This document shows positions 48,607 to 58,284 of a stretch of DNA of 64,000 nt, piece after piece. Each line of letters starts with the position of its first letter. The first letter of the stretch is position 1. The notes under the pieces are model-generated. The model was not told the DNA's origin, did no database searches, and saw nothing but the letters and a program-made list of their open reading frames with translations. The stretch is from JADFQT01 sp965216025 (lineage in GTDB: Bacteria; Chloroflexota; Dehalococcoidia; Lucifugimonadales; UBA3495): NCBI GenBank assembly GCA_965216025.1, contig CBDCEX010000018.1:620001-684000 (forward strand), in the 5' to 3' direction. Made by a program: the position numbers and the translations under genes.

Positions 48607-49512
48607 CTAGCGGGCTGCGGCCGGCACCGGAAGGTCGATGTCGTACCGGGAAACAACCTCATCGATGGCGGCGGCGACCGTGTCATCAGGATTCACCAGG
48701 GGCAGCCGGGGAGCGCCGACATTGAAACCCGCCTGATTGAGGGAATACTTGACCGGAATCGGGTTGGCGATGGTGAACATGATCTTGAAGATGGGCAGCA
48801 GACGCCGATGCTCGGCCCCAGCCCGCTCCACGTCCCCTTCCAGCAGCAGGCCCATCATCTGTTTTATCTGGCTGCCCACCAGGTGGGAAAGGACGCTGAC
48901 CACGCCGTAGCCGCCCATTGCCATAATCGGGAAGGTCTCGTCGTCGTTGCCGCTCCATACCCGGAAGTCCGCCGGGGCGCCGTCGATAATCCGAGCGATC
49001 TGGTTTAAATCGCTGCTGGCCTCTTTGACTCCCAGGATGTTGTCCACCTGGCTGAGCCGAAGGGTGGTTTGGTCGGTCATGTTGAGGCTGGTCCGGCTGG
49101 GCACGTTGTAGAGAATGCAGGGCAGGCGCACGTGCTCAGCTATGGTCTTGAAATGCTGGTACAGGCCTTCTTGGGGCGGCTTGTTGTAATAGGGCACCAC
49201 CAGCAGCAGCCCATCGACGCCGGTCTCTTCCGCTTGCCGGCTTAGCTCTATCGTTTCCGAGGTGCTGTAATTGCCGGTGCCGGCCACCACCGAGCCCCGG
49301 TCGCCAACAGCGCTTTTGACCTCGCCGAACAGCCGGAGCTTCTCCTCGGTGCTGAGCGTGGGGGACTCTCCGGTGGTTCCCGACACGATGACGCCGTCGC
49401 TGCCCGAGTCCAGCAGGGCGTTGGCCAGGCGCTTGGCTTGTTGATAGTCCACCTGCCCCTGCTCGTCAAAGGGGGTTACCATGGCCGTAATCAGCCTGCC
49501 TATCTCCGTCAT
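48607..49512 (-). CDS. dapA: 4-hydroxy-tetrahydrodipicolinate synthase
   Basis: DapA condenses aspartate semialdehyde and pyruvate, the committed step of lysine/DAP synthesis. The 301-residue TIM-barrel protein has VSGTTGESPTLSTEEK, YNVPSRTSLNM (catalytic Tyr) and ILGVKEASSDLNQIA (Schiff-base Lys). GGGAGG precedes ATG 49512 and a TATAAT-like -10 lies upstream on the minus strand (49539-49544). It was formerly downstream of two FAD oxidase genes and asd-dapB on the same strand; IS66 copy 2 now lies immediately upstream and may alter its expression. Confidence 0.97.
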   Translation of the reverse strand: MTEIGRLITAMVTPFDEQGQVDYQQAKRLANALLDSGSDGVIVSGTTGESPTLSTEEKLRLFGEVKSAVGDRGSVVAGTGNYSTSETIELSRQAEETGVDGLLLVVPYYNKPPQEGLYQHFKTIAEHVRLPCILYNVPSRTSLNMTDQTTLRLSQVDNILGVKEASSDLNQIARIIDGAPADFRVWSGNDDETFPIMAMGGYGVVSVLSHLVGSQIKQMMGLLLEGDVERAGAEHRRLLPIFKIMFTIANPIPVKYSLNQAGFNVGAPRLPLVNPDDTVAAAIDEVVSRYDIDLPVPAAAR

Positions 49513-49570
49513 GCTGAACCTCCCTTACAATTTGGGGTATTATACACGATACTCGACAGCTGGGTTAAAT

Positions 49571-49583
49571 CTAGGGCTTAATG
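49571..49583 (-). pseudogene. Detached C-terminal codons of FAD oxidase A
   Basis: On the minus strand this short piece reads the end of NIKP and a TAG stop. It is the 3' tip of the FAD oxidase A gene (51015-52415), cut off by IS66 copy 2, as shown by the identical ending of paralogue B at 52487. Confidence 0.7.
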
Positions 49584-51014
49584 GTAACTGTTCAGACTTG
49601 ATGAGGTGAATTGGCTCAAAGCCGTTGGAAAAACGCTGGCATGGCCGGGGGAGTTGTGGCATACCAGGGAGGTGGACACTGAACTAGACCTGAACGCGGC
49701 GAGTCGCGAAACTCTGCTGGAGATAATTGCCGGCCAGCGGGCAGTCATTGCCGATTTGCAAAGGCGGATTGGGGTTCTGGAATCCCGTCCCAACCGGCGC
49801 GGGTCGTCGGGGATGCCGGGTAATCAGCCGCACTCCAGCCGGCAAGCGCCGGAGAAAAAGGAGCCCAGAAAGCCGCGCCGCCATGGCTTCGCCCGCCAGC
49901 GCATGACTCCTACCCAGCGGGTGGAGCATGCCGTGGCGGTCTGTCCCGACTGCGGGACTCACCTGAACGGCGGATGGGTACAGCGAACTCGGGAAGTCAT
50001 TGAGCTACCGGTGGCTCCGGTAGAAGTGACCGAGCACGCCCTGGTAGCCCGCATCTGTCCGGTATGCCAGCGGCGCCGGCTGCCCAAAGAGGCCCTGCAG
50101 GGGGTGGTTCTGGGCCAGCAGCGCCTGGGGGTCAATCTGGTAAGCCTGATGGTGACCCTGCGGGAGGAGGGACGGTTGCCCATAAGAATCATCCAATGGT
50201 ACCTGGAGACCGTCCATCAGTTGCACCTGAGTGTTGGTGCCATCGTCCAGGCCGTCCATGGAGTAGCCCGTCAGGCTGAGACGGCGGTGCGAGAGGTGCT
50301 CGAGCAAGTCCGCGCCAGTCCCGTGGTGCAGGGCGACGAAACCGGCTGGCGCCAGGACGGGAGCAACGGCTATGTTTGGACCTTCAGCACTCCCAGCGAA
50401 CGATACTTCCTGCGTCGGGGTCGGGATAAGGGGGTGGTGGATGAGGTGCTGGATTCCTCCTTCAGCGGAGTGTTGGTCAGTGATTTCTACGCCGCCTATA
50501 ACCACTACCCGGGCCTGAAGCAACGGTGCTGGGCTCATCTGCTGCGGGATATCCATGACCTGAAAGGGTTGTACCCAGAAGACGCTGGGCTGGCTCAGTG
50601 GGCCGAGGCGGTTCACCAGGTCTACACGGAGGCCAAGGCCTCGGTCCTTCCCCGAGCCCAGCCAGGCCATCGCATCCAGCTAATGCTGGAGGAGAAACTA
50701 ATGGTCTTGGCGCGGCCTTTCCTTAAAGATCCCCTGGCGGTTCAGGCCAAGCTCTGCCGGCGCATGGAACGGTTCATCAAGGAACTGTTTGTCTTCGTGT
50801 CGGACCCAGCCGTGCCCTCAGACAACAACGCCGCCGAGCGGAGCCTGCGGCATCTGGTAACCAGTCGCAAGATCAGCGGCGGCACCCGCTCAGGGCAGGG
50901 CACCGACAGCAAGATGACCTTGGCATCCCTCTTTGGCACCTGGCGGGCTAGAGGTCTCAATCCCCTCCTGGAATGCCGCCGGTTGCTCGCTTCCCCTCAA
51001 ATCTGAACACTTAC
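49584..51014 (+). mobile_element. IS66-family insertion sequence, copy 2
   Basis: A 1431-bp element flanked by an 8-bp duplication GCTTAATG (49576-49583 and 51015-51022), same end repeats as copy 1. It is inserted in the last codons of FAD oxidase A. Confidence 0.95.
49606..51006 (+). CDS. IS66-family transposase, copy 2
   Basis: Intact 466-residue transposase with the same DDE residues (D244, D293, E411) and zinc-finger cysteines as copy 1. It differs by R-to-Q near residue 104 (MTPTQRVEH) and T-to-I near residue 357 (GHRIQLML). GTG start. Confidence 0.95.
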   Translation: MNWLKAVGKTLAWPGELWHTREVDTELDLNAASRETLLEIIAGQRAVIADLQRRIGVLESRPNRRGSSGMPGNQPHSSRQAPEKKEPRKPRRHGFARQRMTPTQRVEHAVAVCPDCGTHLNGGWVQRTREVIELPVAPVEVTEHALVARICPVCQRRRLPKEALQGVVLGQQRLGVNLVSLMVTLREEGRLPIRIIQWYLETVHQLHLSVGAIVQAVHGVARQAETAVREVLEQVRASPVVQGDETGWRQDGSNGYVWTFSTPSERYFLRRGRDKGVVDEVLDSSFSGVLVSDFYAAYNHYPGLKQRCWAHLLRDIHDLKGLYPEDAGLAQWAEAVHQVYTEAKASVLPRAQPGHRIQLMLEEKLMVLARPFLKDPLAVQAKLCRRMERFIKELFVFVSDPAVPSDNNAAERSLRHLVTSRKISGGTRSGQGTDSKMTLASLFGTWRARGLNPLLECRRLLASPQI

Positions 51015-52415
51015 GCTTAATGTTCTGGTTTAGGCGGAAGAGGTTGCTCGGGTCGTACTTTTTCTTTAGAGACGCCAGCCGTTCGTACTTTTGGGCGCCG
51101 TAAGCAGCCTTGACCCGCTCCACTCCCTCATCGCCCTCCTGGCCCAGGTAGTTGACATAGACCCCCTCGGTGGTGAAGGGCCGCATCGCCTCCCATAAAT
51201 CCCGCGCCCACCGGACGCACTGGTCCGACTCCGCTGGGTCAGGCGTGACCCCCAGGGCGAGGAAGGTGTAGTCCACATCCCGGTGATTGAACGCGGTTTC
51301 CTCCTCGCCAACCCGGCTAATTGCGCCGCCCAGTTGAAACTCGATAAGCCCGTGGCACATTGGCGAGGGACGGTTCGCGCAATGGGCCACCAGGGTATCG
51401 ATGGCTTCGTCGCTGAGCTCACTCATGAAGTTGGACTTCCAGTAATTCTGGAGTCCAGAAGGATAAGGATCGTCTATCATTCTTTGGACCGCGGTATAGG
51501 GCATCGGGCCAATCTCGCCCATTATCGGCGGGCCGAACTCCCGCAGGGGTTTTATGACCCGTTCCCCCTCCTCTATGGGTCCATTGTAGCAAATCACTAT
51601 TCCAGCCACCGGAACGCCGTCCGGCAAGCTCATGAGGGCGGCATCGGCAGCCAACTCGTCGGGCGCACGAGTAGTAAGGTCCCGGAAGAGCTTGAGGACT
51701 TCTTTGGCCTGCTCAAAGGGATAGATCAACATACCACCCAGGACCGTCGGGCCAACAGGATGGAGCCGGTACTCGAAGGAGGTAACCACACCAAAGTTGC
51801 CGCCGCCGCCCCGCAGGCCCCAAAAGAGGTCCTGGTTCTCGGTGGCGCTGGCGGTGAGGAACCTGCCGTCGGCGGTGACGATGTCCGCAGAGAGAAGGTT
51901 GTCTACAGCCATCCCGTATTTACGTGCCAGCCAGCCCCAACCGCCGCCAAGGGTGACCCCAGCGATACCCGTGGTGGAAATCTGGCCTCCGGGGGTTGCC
52001 AAACCGAAGGCCTGGGTTTCGAGGTCGAACTCCCCCCAGGTGAGGCCGGGCTCGGCGCGAGCGGTGCGGCATCATGATCGACCCGTACACTCTTCATCTG
52101 GGACAGGTCGATCATGATGCCGCCATCGCAGACGGCGTTGCCGGCCACATTATGGCCACCTCCCCGCACCGACACCAGCAGAACGTTTTCCCGCGCAAAA
52201 TTAACGCACGTGATAACGTCGGCAACACCGGCGCAGCGGGCGATCAGCGCCGGGCGCCTATCTATATTGGCGTTCCAGACCTGCCGCTGTTCATCATAAC
52301 CTTCGTCGCCGGGTTGGATTAGCGGTCCTCGAAGCGCGGCCTGGAATTCCGCTACCTTGGCTTCATCCAGCACCGCATCCAGGCCATCGAGGGTGGTAAC
52401 CTGCAAATCAACCAT
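51015..52415 (-). pseudogene. FAD-linked oxidase (BBE-type) A, frameshifted and 3'-interrupted by IS66
   Basis: Two minus-strand frames encode parts of one BBE-type FAD oxidoreductase. The first (52415 to about 52075) begins MVDLQVTTLDGL and carries the FAD-binding LLVSVRGGGHNVAGNAVCDG. The second (about 52075 to 51023) carries GVTLGGGWGWLARKYGMAVD, FWGLRGGGGNFGVVTSFEYR and the C-terminal KKYDPSNLFRLNQNIK of the BBE domain. A single-base indel near 52070-52080 separates them; the correct continuation TARAEPGLTWGEFDLETQAF lies in the other frame. IS66 copy 2 then separates the last codons (49571-49583). The gene is non-functional unless the indel is an error. Confidence 0.85.
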
Positions 52416-52486
52416 CTCTGACTCCCTTACGATCGCAAGCTAGGTAGGAATCCAATCTAGTAGCCGCCGGGGGCGTTGGGCTAAAT

Positions 52487-53091
52487 CTAGGGCTTAATGT
52501 TCTGGTTGTGGCGGAAAAGGTTGGTGGGATCGTATTGATTCTTTACCTCCACCAACCGTGGGTAGCTAGCCCCATAAGCCGCCCGTACCAAATTCCCGTC
52601 CCCCTGGGCCTCCCCGCCGATGTTGTTCACGTAAACCCCGCCGGTGGAGTGGGGCTGGAGGGCTTCCCACAAGTCCCTGGTCCACTTAACGTGTATTTCC
52701 GACTCCCCCGGGTCCTCCCAAGAGGCGATGAGGATCAGGTTGTACAGTGCATCCCGGTGCCCGTAGGCCGTGTCACCACGCTGCATGGCGCCGCCCGTCC
52801 GCTGAAAAAACGGAAGGCTCAGAGGAGAAGTAACCTTCGAGAAATGCTCGATGAGGATGTCGATGGTCTCGTCGCTAATCCCTGCTAAGAAGTGAGCCTT
52901 TTCGTAGTACTGGCGTCTCGGTGGCACCACCTCATCCAGCATACTCTGCAGCTCGGCATATGGCATGGGACGAATCTGGTCAGCTACCGGTGGCCCGAAC
53001 TTTCGGACTGGCTCAATAGCCCGCTCCCCGTCCTCGATGGGGCCGTTGTAACATACAACAATGCCGACCATTTTGTCTCCCTCCGGAGAGG
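52487..53091 (-). pseudogene. FAD-linked oxidase (BBE-type) B, C-terminal half
   Basis: The frame encodes SPEGDKMVGIVVCYNGPIED at its upstream end and VEVKNQYDPTNLFRHNQNIK at its end, the C-terminal half including the BBE domain. It is severed from its N-terminal half (57387-58174) by the ISAs1-family elements at 53092-57386. Removing these restores ...SALLTSPEGDKMVG... in frame. Its stop (TAG) lies just upstream of the A gene start, showing tandem duplication. Alone it cannot bind FAD. Confidence 0.88.
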
Positions 53092-54322
53092 CAGGGCAAT
53101 CGCGTCTTAACCAAGGAGCACCTTGAGTAGGTAATCCTCAACCCAGCCGGCTTTCAGCCGTTTACCTTGAAGTCCCCGTTTAAGGCTGGACTCCTGCTTC
53201 AGCAAATTGAGGGCTATCTGGCGCAGGACTGCCAGGTTTTGGGGTCCATTATCCTTACGTACCCGGCTGTGATCTTCTCGAAAGGTAACATCCAAAGACC
53301 AGTGCAAGCTGTTTTCTATGCCCCAGTGTCGGCGGGTGACCTCCAACAAAGTCTGGGCAGGCCTGGCCAGACTGCTGATATAGTAGCGAGAGTGGACCGT
53401 GGTCCCGGTTGCCGTCTCCCGCTGAGCCGTGACCTTAACCACGGCGTTGAGGTTGGCCCACTGCTGCCGGTTTTGCAGATAGTCCAGGCAGTCCGGGTCC
53501 GTGATGACCCAGCATTGACGGGTTTCCAGGCGGCCGTGGCCCTTGTTCAGCGTGCGGGCGAAGTCATAGGGGACGCCCTCGAAGTCGTATTCCTCGGCGC
53601 CCTCGAAAAGGTCGCGAACGTCATCGTACAGCCGGCCTTGATTCTCCTTCACCGCCAGCAGATAGTCGGCCTGAGCCTCAATGATCTCCCGGGCTATCTC
53701 CCTCTGGCAGCCCATGGCGTCGATGGTGATGATGCAACCGGCGAGCTCCAGCAGCTGTAGCAACTTGGGGATGGCGGTGATTTCATTGGACTTCTCGTCC
53801 ACCTTGGTCTGGCCCAGCGCCAAGCCATGGGACGAGGCCCACACGTTGACCATGTGAATGGCCTTTTTGCCCAGGGTACGGTCGTGGGAGCGCCATACCG
53901 TCTTGCCGTCGATGGCCACCACTTCGCCTTGGGTGACTTGGGCTACGGCTTGGACCCACTCCATGAAACAGCGTTGAAACTGCTCTGGGTCCAGGCGGGC
54001 GAAGACGTCGCCGAAGGTATCATGGGAAGGGATACCATTGGGCAACTCCAGAAAGGACTTGAACCACTCCTCTTTACAGTTGCCGAAGAGCTCGATATCC
54101 ACCCAAGAATCAGCGCCGCAGATGGTGGCACAAAGGGCAATGGTGACGATATCCAAAAGTTTGTGCCGCTTGGTACGATCAATCCTCGGGTCGTCCAACG
54201 CCGCGAAGTATTCGGCGATGGGTGCGCCTGTTGCCTGAACCATCACTACCCCTCCCTAGTTTCGTCATGATGATTACTATTTTAAACAAATTTAAGAAAG
54301 ATAATAAGACGCGATTGCCCTT
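53092..54322 (-). mobile_element. ISAs1-family insertion sequence A
   Basis: A 1231-bp element with inverted ends CAGGGCAATCGCGTCTTA (left) and AAGGGCAATCGCGTCTTA (right, reverse complement), flanked by a perfect 10-bp duplication TCCGGAGAGG (53082-53091 and 54323-54332). It is inserted in FAD oxidase B. Confidence 0.93.
53107..54246 (-). CDS. ISAs1-family transposase (element A)
   Basis: A 379-residue H-repeat/ISAs1-type DDE transposase. Motifs include FAALDDPRIDRTKRHKLLDI, EVVAIDGKTVWRSHDRTLG (first Asp), AGCIITIDAMGCQREIARE (second Asp) and the C-terminal RRHWGIENSLHWSLDVTFRE with the catalytic Glu. Frame intact; the start is ATG 54246 (or a second in-frame Met). Its stop lies 15 bases inside the left end. 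Confidence 0.93.
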   Translation of the reverse strand: MMVQATGAPIAEYFAALDDPRIDRTKRHKLLDIVTIALCATICGADSWVDIELFGNCKEEWFKSFLELPNGIPSHDTFGDVFARLDPEQFQRCFMEWVQAVAQVTQGEVVAIDGKTVWRSHDRTLGKKAIHMVNVWASSHGLALGQTKVDEKSNEITAIPKLLQLLELAGCIITIDAMGCQREIAREIIEAQADYLLAVKENQGRLYDDVRDLFEGAEEYDFEGVPYDFARTLNKGHGRLETRQCWVITDPDCLDYLQNRQQWANLNAVVKVTAQRETATGTTVHSRYYISSLARPAQTLLEVTRRHWGIENSLHWSLDVTFREDHSRVRKDNGPQNLAVLRQIALNLLKQESSLKRGLQGKRLKAGWVEDYLLKVLLG

Positions 54323-54399
54323 TCCGGAGAGGTAAGGCAGTGCCTTTTCATTTTCTCAAAATAGTATAAAGTTATTACCAGTTTAAGCGGGAGGGAAGG

Positions 54400-54975
54400 A
54401 TGATGACTTTGAGAGAAACGCTGGATTTGGTGCCTGACTTCCGGAGTAGCCAAGGGCGACGCCACTCTTTGGGGGCGATCCTGGCCTTGGCCACCTGTGC
54501 CATGCTGTGCGGCGCCCGCAGCTTATACGCCATAGCTCAATGGGGGCGGGACCAAGGGGGTGCTACGGCGCAGCTTTTGGGGTTCAGCCAGGAGAAGACA
54601 CCCTGCGTGGCCACCCTCCACCGGGTGTTCAAGGGCCTGGACGTGGCGGCCTTTGAGGCAGAAGTCGGCAACTGGCTGGCAAATAGCGGGGTAGAGGCGG
54701 ATGACCCCCTGTCCCTGGACGGGAAAACCTTGCGAGGGGTCCACGGCCAAGAGATACCCGGGGTCCATCTGGTGTCGGCCTACGCTAGCCGCGCTGGGGC
54801 AGTGCTGGCGCAGGTAGCTGCGCCGGGCAAAGGGGAAGAATTGGCGGCGGTCAAAGAAGTATTGGGCCAGGTACCCCTGAAGGGTCGGGTAGTAGTGGCT
54901 GATGCCTTACTGACCCAACGGAAAGTCTGTGAGCAGATTGTGGCAGGCGGCGGAGAGTATCTGCTGCCAGTTAAA
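54400..54975 (+). pseudogene. ISAs1-family transposase (element B), N-terminal part
   Basis: The frame from ATG 54400, after GGGAGGGAAGG, encodes an ISAs1-type N-terminus (LDLVPDFRSSQGRRHSLGAI), LATCAMLCGARSLYAIAQWG, the first catalytic Asp in PLSLDGKTLRGVHGQEI and the second in VVADALLTQRKVCEQI. It ends at LLPVK where the IS1380-family element enters; the rest of the open frame is IS1380 DNA. The C-terminal part resumes at about 56735. Confidence 0.88.
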
Positions 54976-56673
54976 CCCACATTTCCCATATGGCTAAAAA
55001 GCTTTCTCAGTAATTCGTCGATGGTCTTTCAACCATTGTCTAATTATGGGCCCTTTTTGCGTGTTCCCAGCTATAATAACTCCATGATATGTCACTTTGC
55101 AGTAAGATGCCGTAGGCATCATGGAGGCACCTGATGGATGACGGCGAAAAAGCCCCTCTCCGGCTCCAATTCAACCCCAAAGTCCGCCTGGAATTTCACG
55201 GCTCAACCATCACCTCCGACGCTGGTCTTCTTGCCTTTCGAGAGTTTGATGATGCCTTGTGCCTTACCGAAATCGCTGAGGACTACCTCCAGGAAAGCCG
55301 TACCGGACGCAATATCCTTCACCACCTGGTTCCGCTGCTAAGACAGTCGATCTACAGCCGCTTGGCCGGCTACGACGACACCAATGACGCAGTGCGCCTT
55401 TCCCAAGACCCAGCCATGCGAGTGATCGTGGGATGGCAAGGCTCGGAGCGGAAAGGAGCCAGCACCAGTGAGATGGGCCGGTTCGAGACGGAGTTCCTGA
55501 CCCAAGAGGACAACCTGAAGGGGCTGGCACGAATAAATACCCAGTGGGTGGAACGAGCTATGGCCCGAGCTATGGCCCATACCCTACACCGGCGAGTAAT
55601 CCTGGATATGGACAGTTCCGAGAGTCCAGTGCACGGCCAGCAGGAGGGAGCAGCCTATAACGGCCACTTTGAATGCGTCTGCTATCACCCTCTCTTTCTG
55701 TTCAACCAGTTCGGGGATTGTGAAGCAGCTAAGCTACGGTCAGGCAACGTCCACAGTGCCGATGATTGGCAAGAAGTCCTTGATCCGGTGGTGGAGCGTT
55801 ATTTGACAGCAGCGGTCAGGCTGCTGTTTCGTGCTGACGCCGCCTTCGCCAAGCCGGAGATATACGATTATCTGGAAGCAAGAAACATCGGCTACGCCAT
55901 CAGGCTGCGGTCCAAGCAGGTGCTGCAGCGGGAGATAGCGCCCCGGCTAATACGGCCTACGGAGTGGCTTTCCCCGAAGCCTATCGTCTCCTATCATGAC
56001 TTCGTCTACCAGGCCCAGAGCTGGAACGTTCCTCGGAGAGTGGTCTCTAAGGTGGAGTGGCACCAGGGAGAACTGTTTCCCAGAGTGGGCTTCATCGTCA
56101 CCAATCTGAGCTATCCAAACATCGGGATAGTCCGCTTTTACAATGGCCGAGGGACGGCGGAGCAATGGATAAAAGAAGGCAAGTACGCCCTGAACTGGAC
56201 GAGGTTGTCCTGCCACAAGTTCGTGGCCAATCAGGTCGGGCTGGAGTTGTTCGTACTGGCTTACAACTTGGGCAACTTCGTGAGAAGGCTAGCCTTACCG
56301 GAGGCAATGAAGCACTGGTCGTTGACCAGTCTGCAGACCAGGATGATCAAGACTGGAGGACGGTTGGTGCGCCATGCCGGAAGGCTGGTGTTTCAGCTTG
56401 CTGAGGTGCTCGTGAGCCGGGAAATGCTAGGCGGGATACTGGAACGAATTGCTCGGCTTAGGCTGGCTCCTGGCTAGTCCACTTTAGGAGCGTCGGGATT
56501 GGTTACGGTTACGGGGTCGCACAGGGCAAAAGAGCTTCCCAAGGGCGAGACTTGGGCGTAGACAAGCGGTTTGGGGCTTTTACGCTTGGCAGTACAGTGG
56601 TTGCCCTATGAAAGCGGGGACTTTGAGTGAATCAGGCCGCATCAGACCGCATTTGACGCCCTTGGAATGCGGG
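54976..56673 (+). mobile_element. IS1380-family insertion sequence inside element B (right end approximate)
   Basis: The left end is fixed at about 54976 by the sudden loss of the ISAs1 transposase frame (GTTAAA then CCCACATTTCCCATATGG). The right end lies between 56618 and 56735: CCCGCATTCC (reverse complement at ~56673) or CCCGCTTTCATAGGGC (~56618) could be the matching inverted repeat. No clear target duplication was found, so the element may be rearranged at its right end. Confidence 0.6.
55134..56477 (+). CDS. IS1380-family transposase
   Basis: A 447-residue DDE transposase of the IS1380 type. The N-terminus VRLEFHGSTITSDAGLLAFR is characteristic, followed by LAGYDDTNDAVRLSQDPAMR, VILDMDSSESPVHGQQEGAA (first Asp), LLFRADAAFAKPEIYDYLEA (second Asp) and GRGTAEQWIKEGKYALNW (Glu region). 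Full length and intact, so it is potentially active. ATG 55134 is used. Confidence 0.93.
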   Translation: MDDGEKAPLRLQFNPKVRLEFHGSTITSDAGLLAFREFDDALCLTEIAEDYLQESRTGRNILHHLVPLLRQSIYSRLAGYDDTNDAVRLSQDPAMRVIVGWQGSERKGASTSEMGRFETEFLTQEDNLKGLARINTQWVERAMARAMAHTLHRRVILDMDSSESPVHGQQEGAAYNGHFECVCYHPLFLFNQFGDCEAAKLRSGNVHSADDWQEVLDPVVERYLTAAVRLLFRADAAFAKPEIYDYLEARNIGYAIRLRSKQVLQREIAPRLIRPTEWLSPKPIVSYHDFVYQAQSWNVPRRVVSKVEWHQGELFPRVGFIVTNLSYPNIGIVRFYNGRGTAEQWIKEGKYALNWTRLSCHKFVANQVGLELFVLAYNLGNFVRRLALPEAMKHWSLTSLQTRMIKTGGRLVRHAGRLVFQLAEVLVSREMLGGILERIARLRLAPG

Positions 56674-56734
56674 ATTATATTTGGCGGTATCCCGGCGGGA
56701 GCTATATCCAGGAAAGGTGGTTTGATCTGGGCAA

Positions 56735-57376
56735 TCCCGGTTAAAGAGAATCAGCCCACCTTGCGCCGAGACCTGGAGGTGGCTTTTTCCCCTGCTAGGA
56801 ACTGAGAGGGCTGGTGGCCCAACCGTACCTCCCTGGCTGGCAGCGGAGTGGCGAGCACGCGGGGCCAAGCTGACGGTCTGGGCCGATGCTCCAGTAAAGC
56901 GGCGTCATGGGCGGCTGGAGCGGCGAGAGTTGTGGGCCTTGGCCGACCCAGAGCTAAATAGCTACGTGGGCAGCGCTGGGACGGTCGGGGAAGCGTGGCC
57001 GCATCTGCAACAGGTGTGTCGGCTAGAGCGCCAGCGGGTCGTGAAGGGCAAGAAACAGGTGGATGTGAGCTATGCAATTAGCAGTCTCCCAGCCACTGAT
57101 GCCGATGCCGATGCCAGGCGATTGTTGAGCCTTTCCCGTGGGCACTGGGGCATCGAGAACCGCCTCCACTGGGTACGGGATGTGACCTTCGACGAGGACC
57201 GCTCTCAGGTGCGCACTGGGGCCGCCCCACAGGTTCTGGCGGGCCTGCGGAACCTGGTCATCAGCTTGGTACGCCGGGCTGGGCATTCCAACGTAGCCGC
57301 TGCACTACGCCGCCACAATGCCCATCTCAGCGAAGCTTTCGACATGATGGGCTTTTCCTACCAGGCAGGAGAATGA
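56735..57376 (+). pseudogene. ISAs1-family transposase (element B), decayed C-terminal part
   Basis: The element-B transposase resumes as PVKENQPTLRRDLEVAF, meets a stop after SPARN, and continues in another frame: KLTVWADAPVKRRHGRLERR, then SLSRGHWGIENRLHWVRDVT with the catalytic Glu, ending FSYQAGE. At least one frameshift lies around 56795-56830. Together with the IS1380-family interruption this makes the transposase non-functional. Confidence 0.8.
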
Positions 57377-57386
57377 AAAGGCCCTG

Positions 57387-58174
57387 GAGGTAAGGAGAGC
57401 GCTGGCCGTGTTGAGTTCATCCGGAAGATTTTTGGAGAAGTCGCGGTAGAACCGGAGCACTTCCCTGGCCTGGTCGAAAGAATAGAGGGCGAGACCGGCC
57501 AGAACCGGACCAACGGGATAGAGCTTGAACTGAAGAGTGGTGGCAACGCCAAAGTTCCCGCCACCGGCCCGAATGCCCCAAAACAGGTCCGGGTTCTCGG
57601 TTTCGCTGGCCGCCAGCAGCTGGCCATCGGCGGTGACAATATCCGCCGATATCAGGTTATCGGAGACCAAGCCGTATTTGCTGCCCAGCCAACCGTGGCC
57701 ACCGCCCAGGGTCAGTCCGCCTATGCCGGTGTCGGCAACGGTGCCTCCGGTAGTGGCCAGACCGAAAGCCTGAGTCTCGTGGTCGAACTCTCCCCACTTG
57801 ACCCCGCCCTCGGCGCGCACGGTACGCTCTTTGGCGTTTACTCGTATCCCTTTCATCAGGGACAGGTCAATAACCAGACCACCGTCACAAACAGCGGTGC
57901 CCGCAAAGCTGTGGGCGCCGCCCCGCACCGAAACCAGCAGATTGTTCTCACGAGCAAGATTAACGCAAGTGATCACGTCGGCAACTCCGGCGCAGCGGGC
58001 GATCAAGGCCGGGCGCTTGTCAACGTTGGCGTTCCAGACCTGGCGCTGTTCATCATAACTTTCGTCGCCGGGTTGGATCAGCGGTCCTCGCAGCGCGGCC
58101 TTGAATTCCGCTATTTTGGCTTCATCCACTAACCCATCCCGGCCATCGAGGGTAGTAACCTGCAAATCAACCAT
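57387..58174 (-). pseudogene. FAD-linked oxidase (BBE-type) B, N-terminal half
   Basis: The frame from 58174 (MVDLQVTTLDGRDGLVDEAK) encodes the FAD-binding half: LLVSVRGGAHSFAGTAVCDG with the His that is usually 8-alpha-linked to FAD, GIGGLTLGGGHGWLGSKYGL, and FWGIRAGGGNFGVATTLQFK. The position of the 6-S-cysteinyl link in plant BBEs has no Cys. It is cut after SALLTS by element B. Joined to 52487-53081 it would make a ~460-residue protein. Function unknown; the dap neighbourhood suggests no specific substrate. Confidence 0.88.
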
Positions 58175-58284
58175 CTCTGGCTTCCTCCCAATAGCTAAAT
58201 AGGTAGCAATCCAATCCACTAGCCGCCGGAGCGGCGGCCAATACTATTGCCGGAGCTCTGGGGCCAGGCTCTTTAGTAAGCGGG

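Larger units (their letters stand above)
54338..57386 (+). mobile_element. ISAs1-family insertion sequence B, interrupted by an IS1380-family element
   Basis: Inverted ends CAGTGCCTTTTCATTTTCTC (left) and CAGGGCCTTTTCATTCTCCT (right, reverse complement) are flanked by a 9-bp duplication GAGGTAAGG (54329-54337 and 57387-57395). Its transposase (54400-57376) is broken by an IS1380-family element and has decayed further downstream. The left target copy overlaps the last bases of element A's right target copy. Confidence 0.88.
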
